Source: an uncultured Shewanella sp.
Lineage (GTDB): Bacteria; Pseudomonadota; Gammaproteobacteria; Enterobacterales; Shewanellaceae
Assembly (NCBI RefSeq): GCF_947501665.1
Contig: NZ_CANMWS010000018.1
Span: 1-64,000, forward strand
DNA: 64,000 bases
Direction of reading: 5' to 3'
A model generated the notes under the pieces. It searched no databases, was not told where the DNA came from, and saw only the letters and a program-made list of their open reading frames with translations. The position numbers and the translations under genes were made by a program. Positions 52,641 through 60,961 of this stretch are shown here, piece by piece; the stretch's first letter is position 1, and the number at the start of each line of letters is the position of its first letter.

Positions 52641-53043
52641 TGCGCTACCTTAAAACGAAATATGACGCGAGAAAATTTATCGTTACGGTCACAGGCATGC
52701 TTATCATAGTGATATTGGCCTGCTTATTATTGTGAAATGAATATGGAGGCTGATTCTGGCGTGTTGTTGGAACGATAAAACGATTTTGTGATGATATTAA
52801 TCGTAAATTATAAAGTGTTTTTAATGAGAAGGGAAGTAAACTAATTTATTGAAATAAAAATGTTATTTTTGTTTTAATTCTGTTTGCTTTGATGTATTTG
52901 CTTTTTTGCGTTCTTAGGGGAAGGCTTAATGCTAGAGACTGTTAGTAAGGAGAAGGGGGATCCCTCAGTGAGGGGTATATATTTAGCTATAGATGGGATT
53001 AGGGTAAAATAAAGGAAAGTGAATAGAGGTAATGGAGTCAGAG
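52641..53043. other. Divergent norM-ribE intergenic region
   Basis: This 403-bp region must hold both promoters. I looked for an FMN riboswitch before ribE and saw none of its conserved blocks. GGGATCCCTCAGTGAGGGG near 52959-52977 has short complementary G/C blocks (CCCTCA/TGAGGG) and could be a small hairpin in the ribE leader. Confidence 0.45.
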
Positions 53044-53655
53044 ATGTTTACGGGCATAGTGCAAGCAAAGTGTGAAGTGATGGCGATTCATCGTCAAACG
53101 GGATTGAATACTTATGAAATTTCGATGGACGATACATTGAGTAAAGGCTTGCAAGTTGGGGCCAGTGTCGCCACCAATGGTGTTTGCCTGACAGTGACAA
53201 AGCAAGTGAAAGAGCGGGTCTTTTTTGATGTGATGGAAGAAACGCTCAATTTAACCAATTTAGCCTTATTACAAGTTGGCGATAGGGTTAATATTGAACG
53301 TTCTTTGACTTTTGGCAGTGAAATTGGTGGGCATATATTGTCTGGTCATGTGCATACTCAGGCGACGATAAGTGAAGTAAGTGATACAAATAGTCATTAC
53401 GATCTTACTTTGAGTGTTGATCCCAACTGGATGAATTATATCCTTTATAAAGGGTTTGTAGGCGTGAATGGTTGCAGTTTAACGGTCGGGAAAGTGACTG
53501 AAGATAGCTTTATGCTGCACTTAATTCCTGAAACCTTGAGATTGACGAATTTGGCGCAATATAAAGTGGGCGATAAGCTGAATATCGAGATAGACAGCCA
53601 AACTCAAGCCATTGTTGATACTGTTGAGCGTGTGTTGGCCAAACGTCTTGGCTGA
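53044..53655 (+). CDS. ribE: Riboflavin synthase alpha subunit
   Basis: ATG 53044 (MFTGIVQAKCEV) is the conserved family start and has GGAG upstream; an ATG four codons earlier is less likely. The 203-residue protein has two tandem lumazine-binding domains, each with a TNGVCLTV or VNGCSLTV-type motif and an ETL-LTNL block. The enzyme dismutates two 6,7-dimethyl-8-ribityllumazine into riboflavin and the pyrimidine precursor. Length is normal for the family (~200-220). Confidence 0.95.
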   Translation: MFTGIVQAKCEVMAIHRQTGLNTYEISMDDTLSKGLQVGASVATNGVCLTVTKQVKERVFFDVMEETLNLTNLALLQVGDRVNIERSLTFGSEIGGHILSGHVHTQATISEVSDTNSHYDLTLSVDPNWMNYILYKGFVGVNGCSLTVGKVTEDSFMLHLIPETLRLTNLAQYKVGDKLNIEIDSQTQAIVDTVERVLAKRLG

Positions 53656-53740
53656 ATGAAAATGCGTTTAGCCATTAGGCGTTCATAGTTCTAACATTAC
53701 CTGAATGTTATTTAAATATATAAACTTGGCTGATTGAGAA

Positions 53741-53941
53741 TCAATACATTTGCTCGTCGTCACAATCCACAAAGAGCTCTATCTTTTTATTATATTCGTC
53801 TAGGTGAAGGCGAAGATGCATTGGATTGCAACAGATACGGCAATCGTCATAGTATTCTTGATCGCCTGCACTGGCATCGATATCAATGGTTTGGTGATGC
53901 CCGCAATGTGGGCAACTGATCGTTTTAGTGTGATACAACAT
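53741..53941 (-). CDS. CPXCG-motif cysteine-rich small protein
   Basis: The 66-residue protein has SCPHCGH near the N-terminus and DDCRICCNPMHLRL in the middle, the two cysteine pairs of the CPXCG-motif family, followed by an acidic tail (FVDCDDEQMY). It is probably a zinc-binding protein of unknown function. It is widespread in gammaproteobacteria. It is convergent with ribE and lies 67 bp downstream of the pteridine reductase gene on the same strand. Confidence 0.85.
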   Translation of the reverse strand: MLYHTKTISCPHCGHHQTIDIDASAGDQEYYDDCRICCNPMHLRLHLDEYNKKIELFVDCDDEQMY

Positions 53942-54007
53942 GATTCATACCTCAAACGTTGTGAGCCAGCCAGTCTATGGAGGCTGTTTTTTATGCAATG
54001 TCATCCA

Positions 54008-54757
54008 TTATTCAATAGTTTCAGCTCCTTTAAAGCCGGTTGCACTGCGTCCGCCGTCTACGGCAATGACTTGTCCTGAAATATAAGGTGCTTTGGCTAA
54101 AAAACTCACCAACTTAGCAATATCATCACTGTGTCCAAGTTTCGCTAATGGAATAGCATCAATGACATTGGATTGTGCATCCTTATCACTGTTATGGGGC
54201 CATAAAATGGCGCCTGGGGCGATGCCGTTGACGCGAACTGTCGGTCCCATTTCTTGAGCCAGTGATAAGGTGGCCATTTCAAGCCCAGCCTTTGATATAG
54301 AGTATAGTCCATGATGCTTTAAAGGTCGCTTAGCATGGATATCCAGTAGGTTAACGATGAGACCCTGATGCTGACTCAGTAATGGAAATAACCCTTGAGA
54401 CAATAAATAGGGGGCAATTAAATTTGCTGTAAGAGTCGTTTGACATTGCTTAAAGGTGGTTTGGCCTAATGCAGTGGGTGAAAAAGTCGATGCGTTATTC
54501 ACCAATAAGGCAAGGGGAAGGTGTTTATTTTTGATGGTATTGAGCATCGTCTGAATGTCATTTTCATCATTAAGATTAGCTTGCAGACAAAAAGCAGATC
54601 CAGCGCGACTATGATTGAATGCATCAACTAACGCGTGTGCCTCATCTCGAGAATGCCCAAAGTGAATGATAATGTTATAGCCGTCTTGATGCAGTTGTTG
54701 GCTAATGGCTCGACCAATACGCTTGGCTGCGCCTGTGACTAATGCCCATTTTTCCAT
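54008..54757 (-). CDS. folM: SDR-family pteridine reductase (FolM-like)
   Basis: The 249-residue protein starts WALVTGAAKRIGRAIS, an SDR cofactor motif where the usual TGxxxGIG is TGAAKRIGRAI, the version with basic residues typical of NADPH-dependent pteridine reductases and FolM. LVNNAS and the catalytic Y-x-x-x-K in GLYSISKAGLEMAT are present, and the C-terminus has SGQVIAVDGGRS. Expected reaction: reduction of dihydromonapterin or related pterins. The neighbouring ribE is also pterin/flavin related. Annotation as a general SDR oxidoreductase is the alternative. Confidence 0.8.
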   Translation of the reverse strand: MEKWALVTGAAKRIGRAISQQLHQDGYNIIIHFGHSRDEAHALVDAFNHSRAGSAFCLQANLNDENDIQTMLNTIKNKHLPLALLVNNASTFSPTALGQTTFKQCQTTLTANLIAPYLLSQGLFPLLSQHQGLIVNLLDIHAKRPLKHHGLYSISKAGLEMATLSLAQEMGPTVRVNGIAPGAILWPHNSDKDAQSNVIDAIPLAKLGHSDDIAKLVSFLAKAPYISGQVIAVDGGRSATGFKGAETIE

Positions 54758-54833
54758 GTCGCTCTTCTTTATGATAAATTGTTTAGTCTGTAGTTTATCA
54801 TTTTCATAGCGCTAAGTAAGAGGAGAGTATCCA

Positions 54834-55100
54834 TTACTCTTGGGGAGAAAGTGGCTGTCGAAAGTGAGGCTCGATTTGACTCGCTAGTGTGGGTTTTGGT
54901 GATTCAAGCTCCATTAAAGTGTGTTGTGTTTGTTCGATTAAACGGGCCATTTGCTCATTTAAGCTGATTTCGATTTCTTGACTTATAGCAATTGTATCAA
55001 AGATAAGCTCATTGTTAATCGGTGACGGTGAAGGAATGTCTTGTTGAACCAGCGCACCTGCGAGAACCCATGCTTTCATCATGATAGACTCCATTATCAA
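54834..55100 (-). CDS. Hypothetical 88-residue protein
   Basis: The product begins MIMESIMMKAWVLAG (the third Met may be the true start, at about residue 7) and continues with an acidic, Pro/Glu/Gln-rich sequence with an amphipathic helix (EIEISLNEQMARLIEQTQHT). There is a weak signal-like N-terminus and no recognised domain. It is 76 bp upstream of the FolM-like gene on the same strand. It is divergent from the thrS leader. Confidence 0.5.
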   Translation of the reverse strand: MIMESIMMKAWVLAGALVQQDIPSPSPINNELIFDTIAISQEIEISLNEQMARLIEQTQHTLMELESPKPTLASQIEPHFRQPLSPQE

Positions 55101-55296
55101 TACTCATTTGCCTTGGTGACGTGCTGTTTGAGTGAGCGGGCTCACTGTGAGTGGTTAAGCCAAAATACAGTGAAAAGCGGACCCCATGCATCAATTGGCG
55201 CCATCGTACCCTTTATTAATGACAACCCAGTGACATATTTTGGGCAAGTGGATGACAATGAAATAGGGTTTTATGGCCATTAAGGAGGATTTAGGC

Positions 55297-55419
55297 ATGG
55301 TGCGTGTTTTTAGTCTTGCTATTACCCCCTTGTTCCCCTTAGTATTACTCCTTTTACACTATCTTGCATCCGGCTCCTGTACTGCTTGTTTGTTCGATGG
55401 TGTTGATATTCTCTATTAA
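55297..55419 (+). CDS. Possible 40-residue leader peptide upstream of thrS
   Basis: AAGGAGG eight bases before ATG 55297 is one of the best ribosome sites in the window. The frame runs 40 codons (MVRVFSLAITPLFPLVLLLL, then a Cys-containing end) and stops 56 bp before the thrS start. It is very hydrophobic, like a small membrane peptide or a leader whose translation influences thrS expression. It has only two Thr codons, so it is not a classic threonine attenuator. Confidence 0.45.
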   Translation: MVRVFSLAITPLFPLVLLLLHYLASGSCTACLFDGVDILY

Positions 55420-55431
55420 TTTAAGATAAAC

Positions 55432-55462
55432 CCAAGTGGTCCTACGTGGGGATCACCACTGG
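55432..55462 (+). promoter_or_regulatory. thrS leader hairpin, possible autoregulatory operator
   Basis: CCAAGTGGT and ACCACTGG form the outer stem, and TCC/GGA closes an inner loop TACGTGG that contains CGT at 55445-55447. In E. coli the thrS operator mimics the tRNA-Thr anticodon arm and displays CGU in a loop just upstream of the ribosome site. Here the hairpin ends five bases before AAGGAA. I infer an equivalent operator; the loop lacks the usual U before CGU. Confidence 0.5.
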
Positions 55463-55475
55463 ATAAGGAATTTTC

Positions 55476-57404
55476 ATGCCTGTAATTACCCTTCCTGATG
55501 GCAGCAAACGTGAGTTTGACGCGCCAGTTTCTACCCTTGATGTTGCTGCTGATATTGGCCCTGGTTTAGCTAAGGCTTGTATTGCTGGTCGAGTTAACGG
55601 TGAACTTAAAGATGCTTGCGATATAATCGTTGAAGATTCAACTCTGGCTATTATTACTGCCAAAGATGAAGAAGGCGTTGAAATATTACGTCATTCTTGT
55701 GCGCATTTGTTAGGTCATGCTATTAAACAATTGTTTCCTGAAACGAAAATGGCCATTGGTCCGGTTATTGATAATGGCTTTTATTATGATATTGACCTTG
55801 ATCATAAACTGACACAGGAAGATATAGATGCGCTGCAAAAGCGCATGACAGAGCTGGCTAAGACTAACTATAAAGTTGAAAAGCGGGTGGGTAGCTGGCA
55901 AGTGGCCCGTGATACTTTTGAAGCGCGCGGTGAAACCTATAAGATGGCGATCCTTGATGAAAACATCAGTCAAGATGACACGCCAGCGTTATACCATCAT
56001 GAAGAATATGTGGATATGTGCCGTGGTCCCCATGTACCCAATATGAAGTTTTGCCAACACTTTAAATTAATGAGTGTGGCGGGGGCGTATTGGCGTGGTA
56101 ATTCAGACAATAAAATGCTGCAACGTGTTTATGGTACCGCTTGGGCAGACAAAAAAGCCTTAAAAGTGCATTTAAATCGTCTTGAAGAAGCGGCAAAGCG
56201 TGATCATCGCAAAATTGGTAAGCAATTAGACTTATACCATATGCAAGAAGAAGCACCCGGTATGGTGTTTTGGCATAATGATGGTTGGAGTTTATTTTTA
56301 GAGCTTGAGAAATTTATTCGTCAGAAATTAGGCCAATACACTTATCAAGAAGTGAAAGGCCCATTAATGATGGACAGAAGCTTATGGGAGCGAAGCGGAC
56401 ATTGGGATAAATATGCTGATGCGATGTTTACGACCCATTCTGAACATCGTGAATATGCCATTAAACCAATGAATTGCCCGGGGCATGTACAGATCTTTAA
56501 TCAAGGTTTGAAATCATATCGTGATTTACCGCTGCGTATGGCAGAATTTGGTTGTTGTCATCGTAATGAGCCTTCAGGTGCACTGCATGGTTTAATGCGC
56601 GTTCGTGGTTTTACCCAAGATGACGCGCATGTTTTTTGCACAGAAAATCAAGTGCAACAGGAGGTGAGTGCGTGTATTCAAATGGTCTACGACACTTATG
56701 AAACCTTTGGTTTTAAAAATATTGTTGTCAAGTTATCAACACGCCCAGAAAAGCGTATTGGTGATGATGCCATGTGGGACAGAGCCGAAGAAGCGTTGAA
56801 ACAAGCACTCACGGCTAATGAGATTGAATATGAAATCTTGCCAGGTGAAGGTGCATTTTATGGACCTAAAATTGAATTCACTTTACATGACTGTTTAGAC
56901 AGAGCATGGCAGTGCGGAACCGTGCAGCTCGATTATGCTTTACCGGGGCGTTTAGGGGCTACTTATGTTGCTGAGGATAACAGTCGTCAAACGCCTGTGA
57001 TGATCCATCGTGCCATTTTAGGTTCACTTGAGCGTTTCTTAGGTATTTTGATTGAAGAGTACGCTGGAAAATTCCCCACTTGGTTAGCGCCACAGCAAGT
57101 AGTTGTGATGAATATTACTGATAAACAGTCACAATATGTCGATGAGGTCGTGAATTTATTCAAAGAACGCGGAATTAGAGCCACTAAAGACTTGAGAAAT
57201 GAGAAAATAGGCTTTAAAATACGCGAGCACACCTTAAGGCGTGTTCCTTATTTATTGGTCGTGGGCGATCAAGAATTAGAAAATAAGGAAGTTGCGGTGC
57301 GAACCCGAGAAGGTGTTGATTTAGGTAAAATGCATATCGAAACCTTTGCAGCCAAGATCAGCGAACAGATTTCGCTCCGTAGTCTCAATTTGTTGGAGGA
57401 TTAG
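55476..57404 (+). CDS. thrS: Threonyl-tRNA synthetase
   Basis: The 642-residue class II synthetase is full length (E. coli 642). Order: TGS domain (1-62, ITLPDGSKREFD), editing/SAD domain with HSCAHLLGHAI and the C-x-x-x-H pattern in YVDMCRGPHV, catalytic core with motif 2 CCHRNEPSG and zinc ligands (MNCPGH), motif 3 near GSLERFLGILIEEYAG, and an anticodon-binding C-terminal domain. It charges tRNA-Thr and probably represses its own translation through the leader hairpin. The infC start follows 3 bp after the stop. Confidence 0.98.
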   Translation: MPVITLPDGSKREFDAPVSTLDVAADIGPGLAKACIAGRVNGELKDACDIIVEDSTLAIITAKDEEGVEILRHSCAHLLGHAIKQLFPETKMAIGPVIDNGFYYDIDLDHKLTQEDIDALQKRMTELAKTNYKVEKRVGSWQVARDTFEARGETYKMAILDENISQDDTPALYHHEEYVDMCRGPHVPNMKFCQHFKLMSVAGAYWRGNSDNKMLQRVYGTAWADKKALKVHLNRLEEAAKRDHRKIGKQLDLYHMQEEAPGMVFWHNDGWSLFLELEKFIRQKLGQYTYQEVKGPLMMDRSLWERSGHWDKYADAMFTTHSEHREYAIKPMNCPGHVQIFNQGLKSYRDLPLRMAEFGCCHRNEPSGALHGLMRVRGFTQDDAHVFCTENQVQQEVSACIQMVYDTYETFGFKNIVVKLSTRPEKRIGDDAMWDRAEEALKQALTANEIEYEILPGEGAFYGPKIEFTLHDCLDRAWQCGTVQLDYALPGRLGATYVAEDNSRQTPVMIHRAILGSLERFLGILIEEYAGKFPTWLAPQQVVVMNITDKQSQYVDEVVNLFKERGIRATKDLRNEKIGFKIREHTLRRVPYLLVVGDQELENKEVAVRTREGVDLGKMHIETFAAKISEQISLRSLNLLED

Positions 57405-57407
57405 GTC

Positions 57408-57950
57408 ATAAAGATCAAAAAAACAGCAGGGCGTCAGGCGGCCCCGAATAGAATCAACGAACTCATCACAGGTGTTTCTGAAGTCCGTTTAAACGGTCTT
57501 GATGGTGAGCCATTAGGTATCATGAGTATTAGAGAAGCTCAAGAAGTTGCTGATGAGGCAGGTGTAGACCTCGTTGAAATTAGCCCTAACGCTGAGCCGC
57601 CTGTATGTCGTATCATGGACTACGGAAAGTTCCTTTTTGATAAAGCGAAAGCTCAAAAAGAACAAAAGAAAAAGCAGAAACAGATACAGGTGAAGGAAAT
57701 TAAATTCCGTCCCGGTACTGATGAAAATGACTATCAGGTAAAACTACGCAACCTGAAGCGTTTTCTAGATGACGGCGACAAAGCGAAAGTTACGCTGCGT
57801 TTCCGTGGTCGCGAGATGGCTCACCAAAACCTAGGTATGGATCTTTTGAACCGTATCAAAGTGGATTTGGAAGAGTTAGCAGTCGTCGAGTCTTTCCCTA
57901 AAATGGAAGGTCGACAAGCTGTCATGGTGCTCGCGCCGAAAAAGAAATAG
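57408..57950 (+). CDS. infC: Translation initiation factor IF-3 (AUA start)
   Basis: The open frame begins at ATA 57408, with GGAGG ending eight bases upstream, and reads MKIKKTAGRQAAPNRIN, the family N-terminus. No ATG occurs until 57522, which would remove 38 conserved residues. An IF3-discriminated non-canonical start is known for infC (AUU in E. coli) and gives negative autoregulation; AUA would do the same. The protein has ~180 residues with VDLVEISPNAEPPVCRIMDY, KEQKKKQKQIQVKEIKFRPG and LRFRGREMAH. It is coupled to thrS upstream. Confidence 0.95.
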   Translation: MKIKKTAGRQAAPNRINELITGVSEVRLNGLDGEPLGIMSIREAQEVADEAGVDLVEISPNAEPPVCRIMDYGKFLFDKAKAQKEQKKKQKQIQVKEIKFRPGTDENDYQVKLRNLKRFLDDGDKAKVTLRFRGREMAHQNLGMDLLNRIKVDLEELAVVESFPKMEGRQAVMVLAPKKK

Positions 57951-57968
57951 TAAGGCAACCCTAAAAGT

Positions 57969-57995
57969 AGCAAGGATCTTTTTAAGATCTTTGCT
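57969..57995 (+). other. Stem-loop in infC-rpmI spacer
   Basis: AGCAAGGATCTT and AAGATCTTTGCT pair over 12 positions (one G-T) around a TTT loop, 41 bp before the rpmI start. There is no T-run. It may be an mRNA element for the L35-L20 pair, whose expression in many bacteria is controlled by L20 binding upstream of rpmI; that role here is inference. Confidence 0.5.
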
Positions 57996-58036
57996 CGCCT
58001 TGCGTTTTATTAATGTCCCAATGCGGAGTTTTAGCA

Positions 58037-58231
58037 ATGCCTAAAATGAAAACTGACAAGGGTGTACAAAAGCGTTTTAAGAAAACCGCTAATGGTTTCA
58101 AGCGCAAACAAGCCCATTTACGTCATATTTTGACCAAGAAGAGCACTAAGCGTAAACGTCACTTACGTGCAAAATGTCAAGTAGCCAAGTCTGATGTGCC
58201 AGCAATCGCACGTCAACTACCTTACGCTTAA
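58037..58231 (+). CDS. rpmI: 50S ribosomal protein L35
   Basis: The 64-residue basic protein begins MPKMKTDKGVQKRFKKT and includes KRKQAHLRHILTKKSTKRKR. The start is the conserved ATG at 58037 with GGAG upstream; an in-frame ATG at 58013 would add eight residues foreign to the family. rplT follows 18 bp later. Confidence 0.97.
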   Translation: MPKMKTDKGVQKRFKKTANGFKRKQAHLRHILTKKSTKRKRHLRAKCQVAKSDVPAIARQLPYA

Positions 58232-58249
58232 TTAAAGGAGCAATGAACA

Positions 58250-58609
58250 ATGCCTAGAGTTAAGCGTGGTGTAACCGCTCGTGCTCGTCACAAGAAAGTA
58301 CTTAAATTAGCCAAAGGTTATTACGGAGCTCGCTCACGTACTTACCGTGTTGCAGTTCAAGCTGTAACTAAAGCTGGTCAATATGCTTACCGTGACCGTC
58401 GTCAAAAGAAACGTCAATTCCGTCAACTTTGGATTGCACGTATCAATGCGGCTTCTCGTCAAAATGGTCTATCTTACAGCCGTTTTATTAACGGTCTTAA
58501 GAAAGCCTCTATCGAAATCGATCGTAAGATCCTTGCCGATATCGCTGTTTTCGATAAAGTTGTTTTTACAACTTTAGTTGAAAAAGCAAAAGAAGCATTA
58601 GCTAAATAA
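58250..58609 (+). CDS. rplT: 50S ribosomal protein L20
   Basis: The 119-residue protein (one longer than E. coli L20) starts [18 protein letters not shown] and has [14 protein letters not shown] and [20 protein letters not shown]. It binds 23S rRNA in early 50S assembly and in many bacteria represses the rpmI-rplT mRNA. AAAGGAG precedes the ATG. A terminator follows at 58630. Confidence 0.98.
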
Positions 58610-58629
58610 GTTAATTCGACTTTAAATAA

Positions 58630-58653
58630 AGGGGCCTTATGGCTCCTTTTTTT
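58630..58653 (+). terminator. Intrinsic terminator after rplT
   Basis: AGGGGCC, a TTAT loop and GGCTCCT form a 7-bp stem with one G-T pair, followed by seven T residues. It ends the thrS-infC-rpmI-rplT operon. Confidence 0.9.
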
Positions 58654-58743
58654 ATGCTTGCTTGCATTTAAAGCGATTGTGGCAGCCTGCTCTGTTAACC
58701 TTTGGTATATTGATTTAGCTACACATACTACTTGTTTGTAATG

Positions 58744-59130
58744 AACCTGAATTCGGGGTCAGCAGCGTTGCTCATTTAACCTCCTCTCGGTGTGATGGTT
58801 TCAACTATTCGCGTCAAACAATCGTGATTGCCATGTCTGTTCATTCATATCCATATGAACGCGGCATTTGTTCATCTGTAAACATCAGATGGTGAGAATG
58901 TCTGTTAAAGCAGGCGCAATCAACGACCTTGCCTATCGGATTTTTTAGTCCCGCTGAATGATCATTTATTTAATGTCATTGGTATTAGGTATGAAGCAGC
59001 GACTTGATCTCGACACAAATGTTGGCAATTAGCAAAAAGTAAAACAAATAAAAACAATAAAGTAAATTAAGTGTTTTATTTTAAGTGTAATTAAATTTAT
59101 ATCTGGCACTCATTATCCCGAGTTCAGGTT
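58744..59130. mobile_element. MITE-like element, copy 2 (387 bp), flanked by AATG duplication
   Basis: The ends AACCTGAATTCGGGG (58744) and ATTATCCCGAGTTCAGGTT (ending 59130) match those of the 21238-21467 element, including AGCAGCG just inside the left end and CACTCATTATCCCGAG at the right. AATG lies directly outside both ends (58740-58743 and 59131-59134). The interior is longer and unrelated to copy 1 in the middle, with no transposase. It is a non-autonomous derivative or a solo remnant of a larger element. Confidence 0.75.
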
Positions 59131-59301
59131 AATGAGCATTTCTAAGAAGGGAGGAGGAGTGGAGATGAATTAACAAAGATTAAAGTTAATTCATCAAGTG
59201 TGCATTCAGATACTTTAGTCAATGATAGTCATTATTCACCACTATTCACCACTATGTAATATCTGATGGTTAAATTAATGAAGTTTAAGGAGGCTAAACT
59301 G

Positions 59302-59748
59302 ATGAATGACTTTTTCACCGCTATTGTGCCAAAAAAAGGACGCCTTGTAGGAGCGATATTGATTGTGTTGCTTTTATCAGCTTGTACAGCAACAGGATCG
59401 ACTCAAACAAGGGCCAATAACACGTATAAAGGAAAGCCAATTCAATCGCTAATTGAGCGTATTGGTTTACCTCAGGAAGAGGTGCGTAGCAAAGAAGGTA
59501 ATAATCAATTTAATTGGTTGATTAAGGAAACGATCCAAGTGCCTGTTACAAGTATCCATAATGGGCCACCGATCATTGAAGGCAGTGATGACGAAATCGA
59601 TCAGGTTGGTAGCACGTCTTCTGAGCGCATTTGTCAGTTGTCGGTGATGACCGACCCCAATGGCATTATTCAAGATATTGTCGTGAAACAAGATACGCTA
59701 GGTACAGAGGCATTTCATTTTTCAATGTGTGAACAAGTATTAGAGTGA
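59302..59748 (+). CDS. Hypothetical lipoprotein
   Basis: ATG 59302 is chosen because AAGGAGG is eight bases upstream; an upstream ATG (59266) lacks a site. The ~148-residue product has a charged start, a hydrophobic core and lipobox LLSAC at about residue 28. A mature domain follows with KPIQSLIERIGLPQEEVRS and two cysteines (RICQLSV, FSMCEQVLE) that could form a disulfide. The fold recalls small outer-membrane lipoproteins of the SmpA/OmlA kind. Function unknown. Confidence 0.65.
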   Translation: MNDFFTAIVPKKGRLVGAILIVLLLSACTATGSTQTRANNTYKGKPIQSLIERIGLPQEEVRSKEGNNQFNWLIKETIQVPVTSIHNGPPIIEGSDDEIDQVGSTSSERICQLSVMTDPNGIIQDIVVKQDTLGTEAFHFSMCEQVLE

Positions 59749-59760
59749 GATTAAACATTG

Positions 59761-59792
59761 AAGGGTAATCGATAATGTATCGATTACTCTTT
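59761..59792. terminator. Hairpin between convergent genes
   Basis: GTAATCGATA and TATCGATTAC form a perfect 10-bp stem with an ATG loop, flanked by AAGG and TCTTTA. It lies between the lipoprotein gene and the convergent hydrolase gene and could terminate from either side. The T-runs are short. Confidence 0.65.
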
Positions 59793-59812
59793 AATGTTGG
59801 GTTTAATAGCTA

Positions 59813-60901
59813 TTATTGAGCCTGTATAAAATGAAGTAAGGTGGGCATGAAACGGTCAAAGGCTTGTATATGGGGCACATGCCCGACATTATCTAGTTCG
59901 ACTAAGGTGGCGTTTGGGATGATCTTAGCCGTTTTTTTGCCAAGTGTGGCGTAGTCTCCCATGGTTTTGACCACTTTTGGCGTGACCCTTTCTTTACCGT
60001 GTGCTGTTTTATCGCTTTGTCCAATAATCAGCAAGGTAGGCATAGTTAAGTTCTTGAATTCATAGACTACGGGTTGAGTGTAAAGCATGTCGTAGATTAA
60101 GGCTGAATTCCATGCATATCTAGGGTAATCAGGACTACTCATAAAACTAGCAATAATATCAACATAAGGTTGATATTCGGGTTTCCAATGACCTTGATAG
60201 TAGTTATTAATTTGGTATTGCATGATTTTTTCTGGTGTTTTAGCAAGTTCGATTTTATACCAATAATCAACACCCCCTTGCGGATAAGGGACTTTGGTTT
60301 TCCAATCTTCAAGTCCTAATGGGTTTTCAAGGATCAGTTTGGTCGTTGAATGTGGGTACATGAGGGCAAAGCGGGTGGCAAGCATTCCACCTAAAGAATG
60401 GCCCAACACCATGGTTTTTTTTATCTTAAGGCTATCTAATAAGGCTTTTGTATTTTGCGCTAACTGTTGAAAAGTGTATTGAAAATAAGTGGGTTTTGAG
60501 GATTTACCAAAGCCGATTTGATCGGGTACCAATACATCAAAACCATTTAAACTTAATTGTTTAATGACATCTTTAAAATACATACCATTAAAGTTTTTAC
60601 CGTGCATGAGTAAAATAGTGTGGCCATTTGGGTTATCGGCTTTCACATACATGTAAGCCATTTTTAATTGTTGCTGTTGAACATTTACAGGCAAAAAGTG
60701 CACGGGGTAGGGATAAGCATAGCCTTCAAGGTTGATGCCGTATTGGTGATTATTAGCAATCACCTCTGTTGAGGTGGATTGGGCATTAACAGTATTGATG
60801 AATAATAGGGCAATAAGGTTGAGCCCCACCATCCCTATTCTTATTATTGTTATCATTGTGACAGCGATCCTTTTTAGGCTGATGTAAGGTGAATAACTCA
60901 T
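59813..60901 (-). CDS. Alpha/beta-hydrolase, secreted or periplasmic
   Basis: The product has up to 362 residues. The N-terminus has extra basic residues before a signal-like helix (ITIIRIGMVGLNLIALLF ending VNAQS), so an internal Met near 60856 may be the real start. The fold has HGKNFNG (oxyanion region), the nucleophile elbow GHSLGGMLA, a late acid in LLIIGQSDKTAHG, and a C-terminal catalytic histidine in DNVGHVPH. This is a typical single-domain esterase/epoxide-hydrolase-like enzyme; the substrate is unknown. It is transcribed in the same direction as, and 60 bp downstream of, the SulP-carbonic anhydrase gene. Confidence 0.85.
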   Translation of the reverse strand: MSYSPYISLKRIAVTMITIIRIGMVGLNLIALLFINTVNAQSTSTEVIANNHQYGINLEGYAYPYPVHFLPVNVQQQQLKMAYMYVKADNPNGHTILLMHGKNFNGMYFKDVIKQLSLNGFDVLVPDQIGFGKSSKPTYFQYTFQQLAQNTKALLDSLKIKKTMVLGHSLGGMLATRFALMYPHSTTKLILENPLGLEDWKTKVPYPQGGVDYWYKIELAKTPEKIMQYQINNYYQGHWKPEYQPYVDIIASFMSSPDYPRYAWNSALIYDMLYTQPVVYEFKNLTMPTLLIIGQSDKTAHGKERVTPKVVKTMGDYATLGKKTAKIIPNATLVELDNVGHVPHIQAFDRFMPTLLHFIQAQ

Positions 60902-60961
60902 TAGTGAACATGGTTGTTATAGCCTATGATTAGACTATTAAAAACGTGTTTATCATCGATA

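Noticed and set aside
52880..53043. FMN riboswitch before ribE
   Set aside because: The conserved RFN blocks are not present in the leader.
55041..55283. 80-codon plus-strand frame upstream of the thrS leader ORF
   Set aside because: It runs antisense through the start of the 54834-55100 gene and has no ribosome site; its protein-like C-terminus (NPVTYFGQVDDNEIGFYGH) is curious but not enough.
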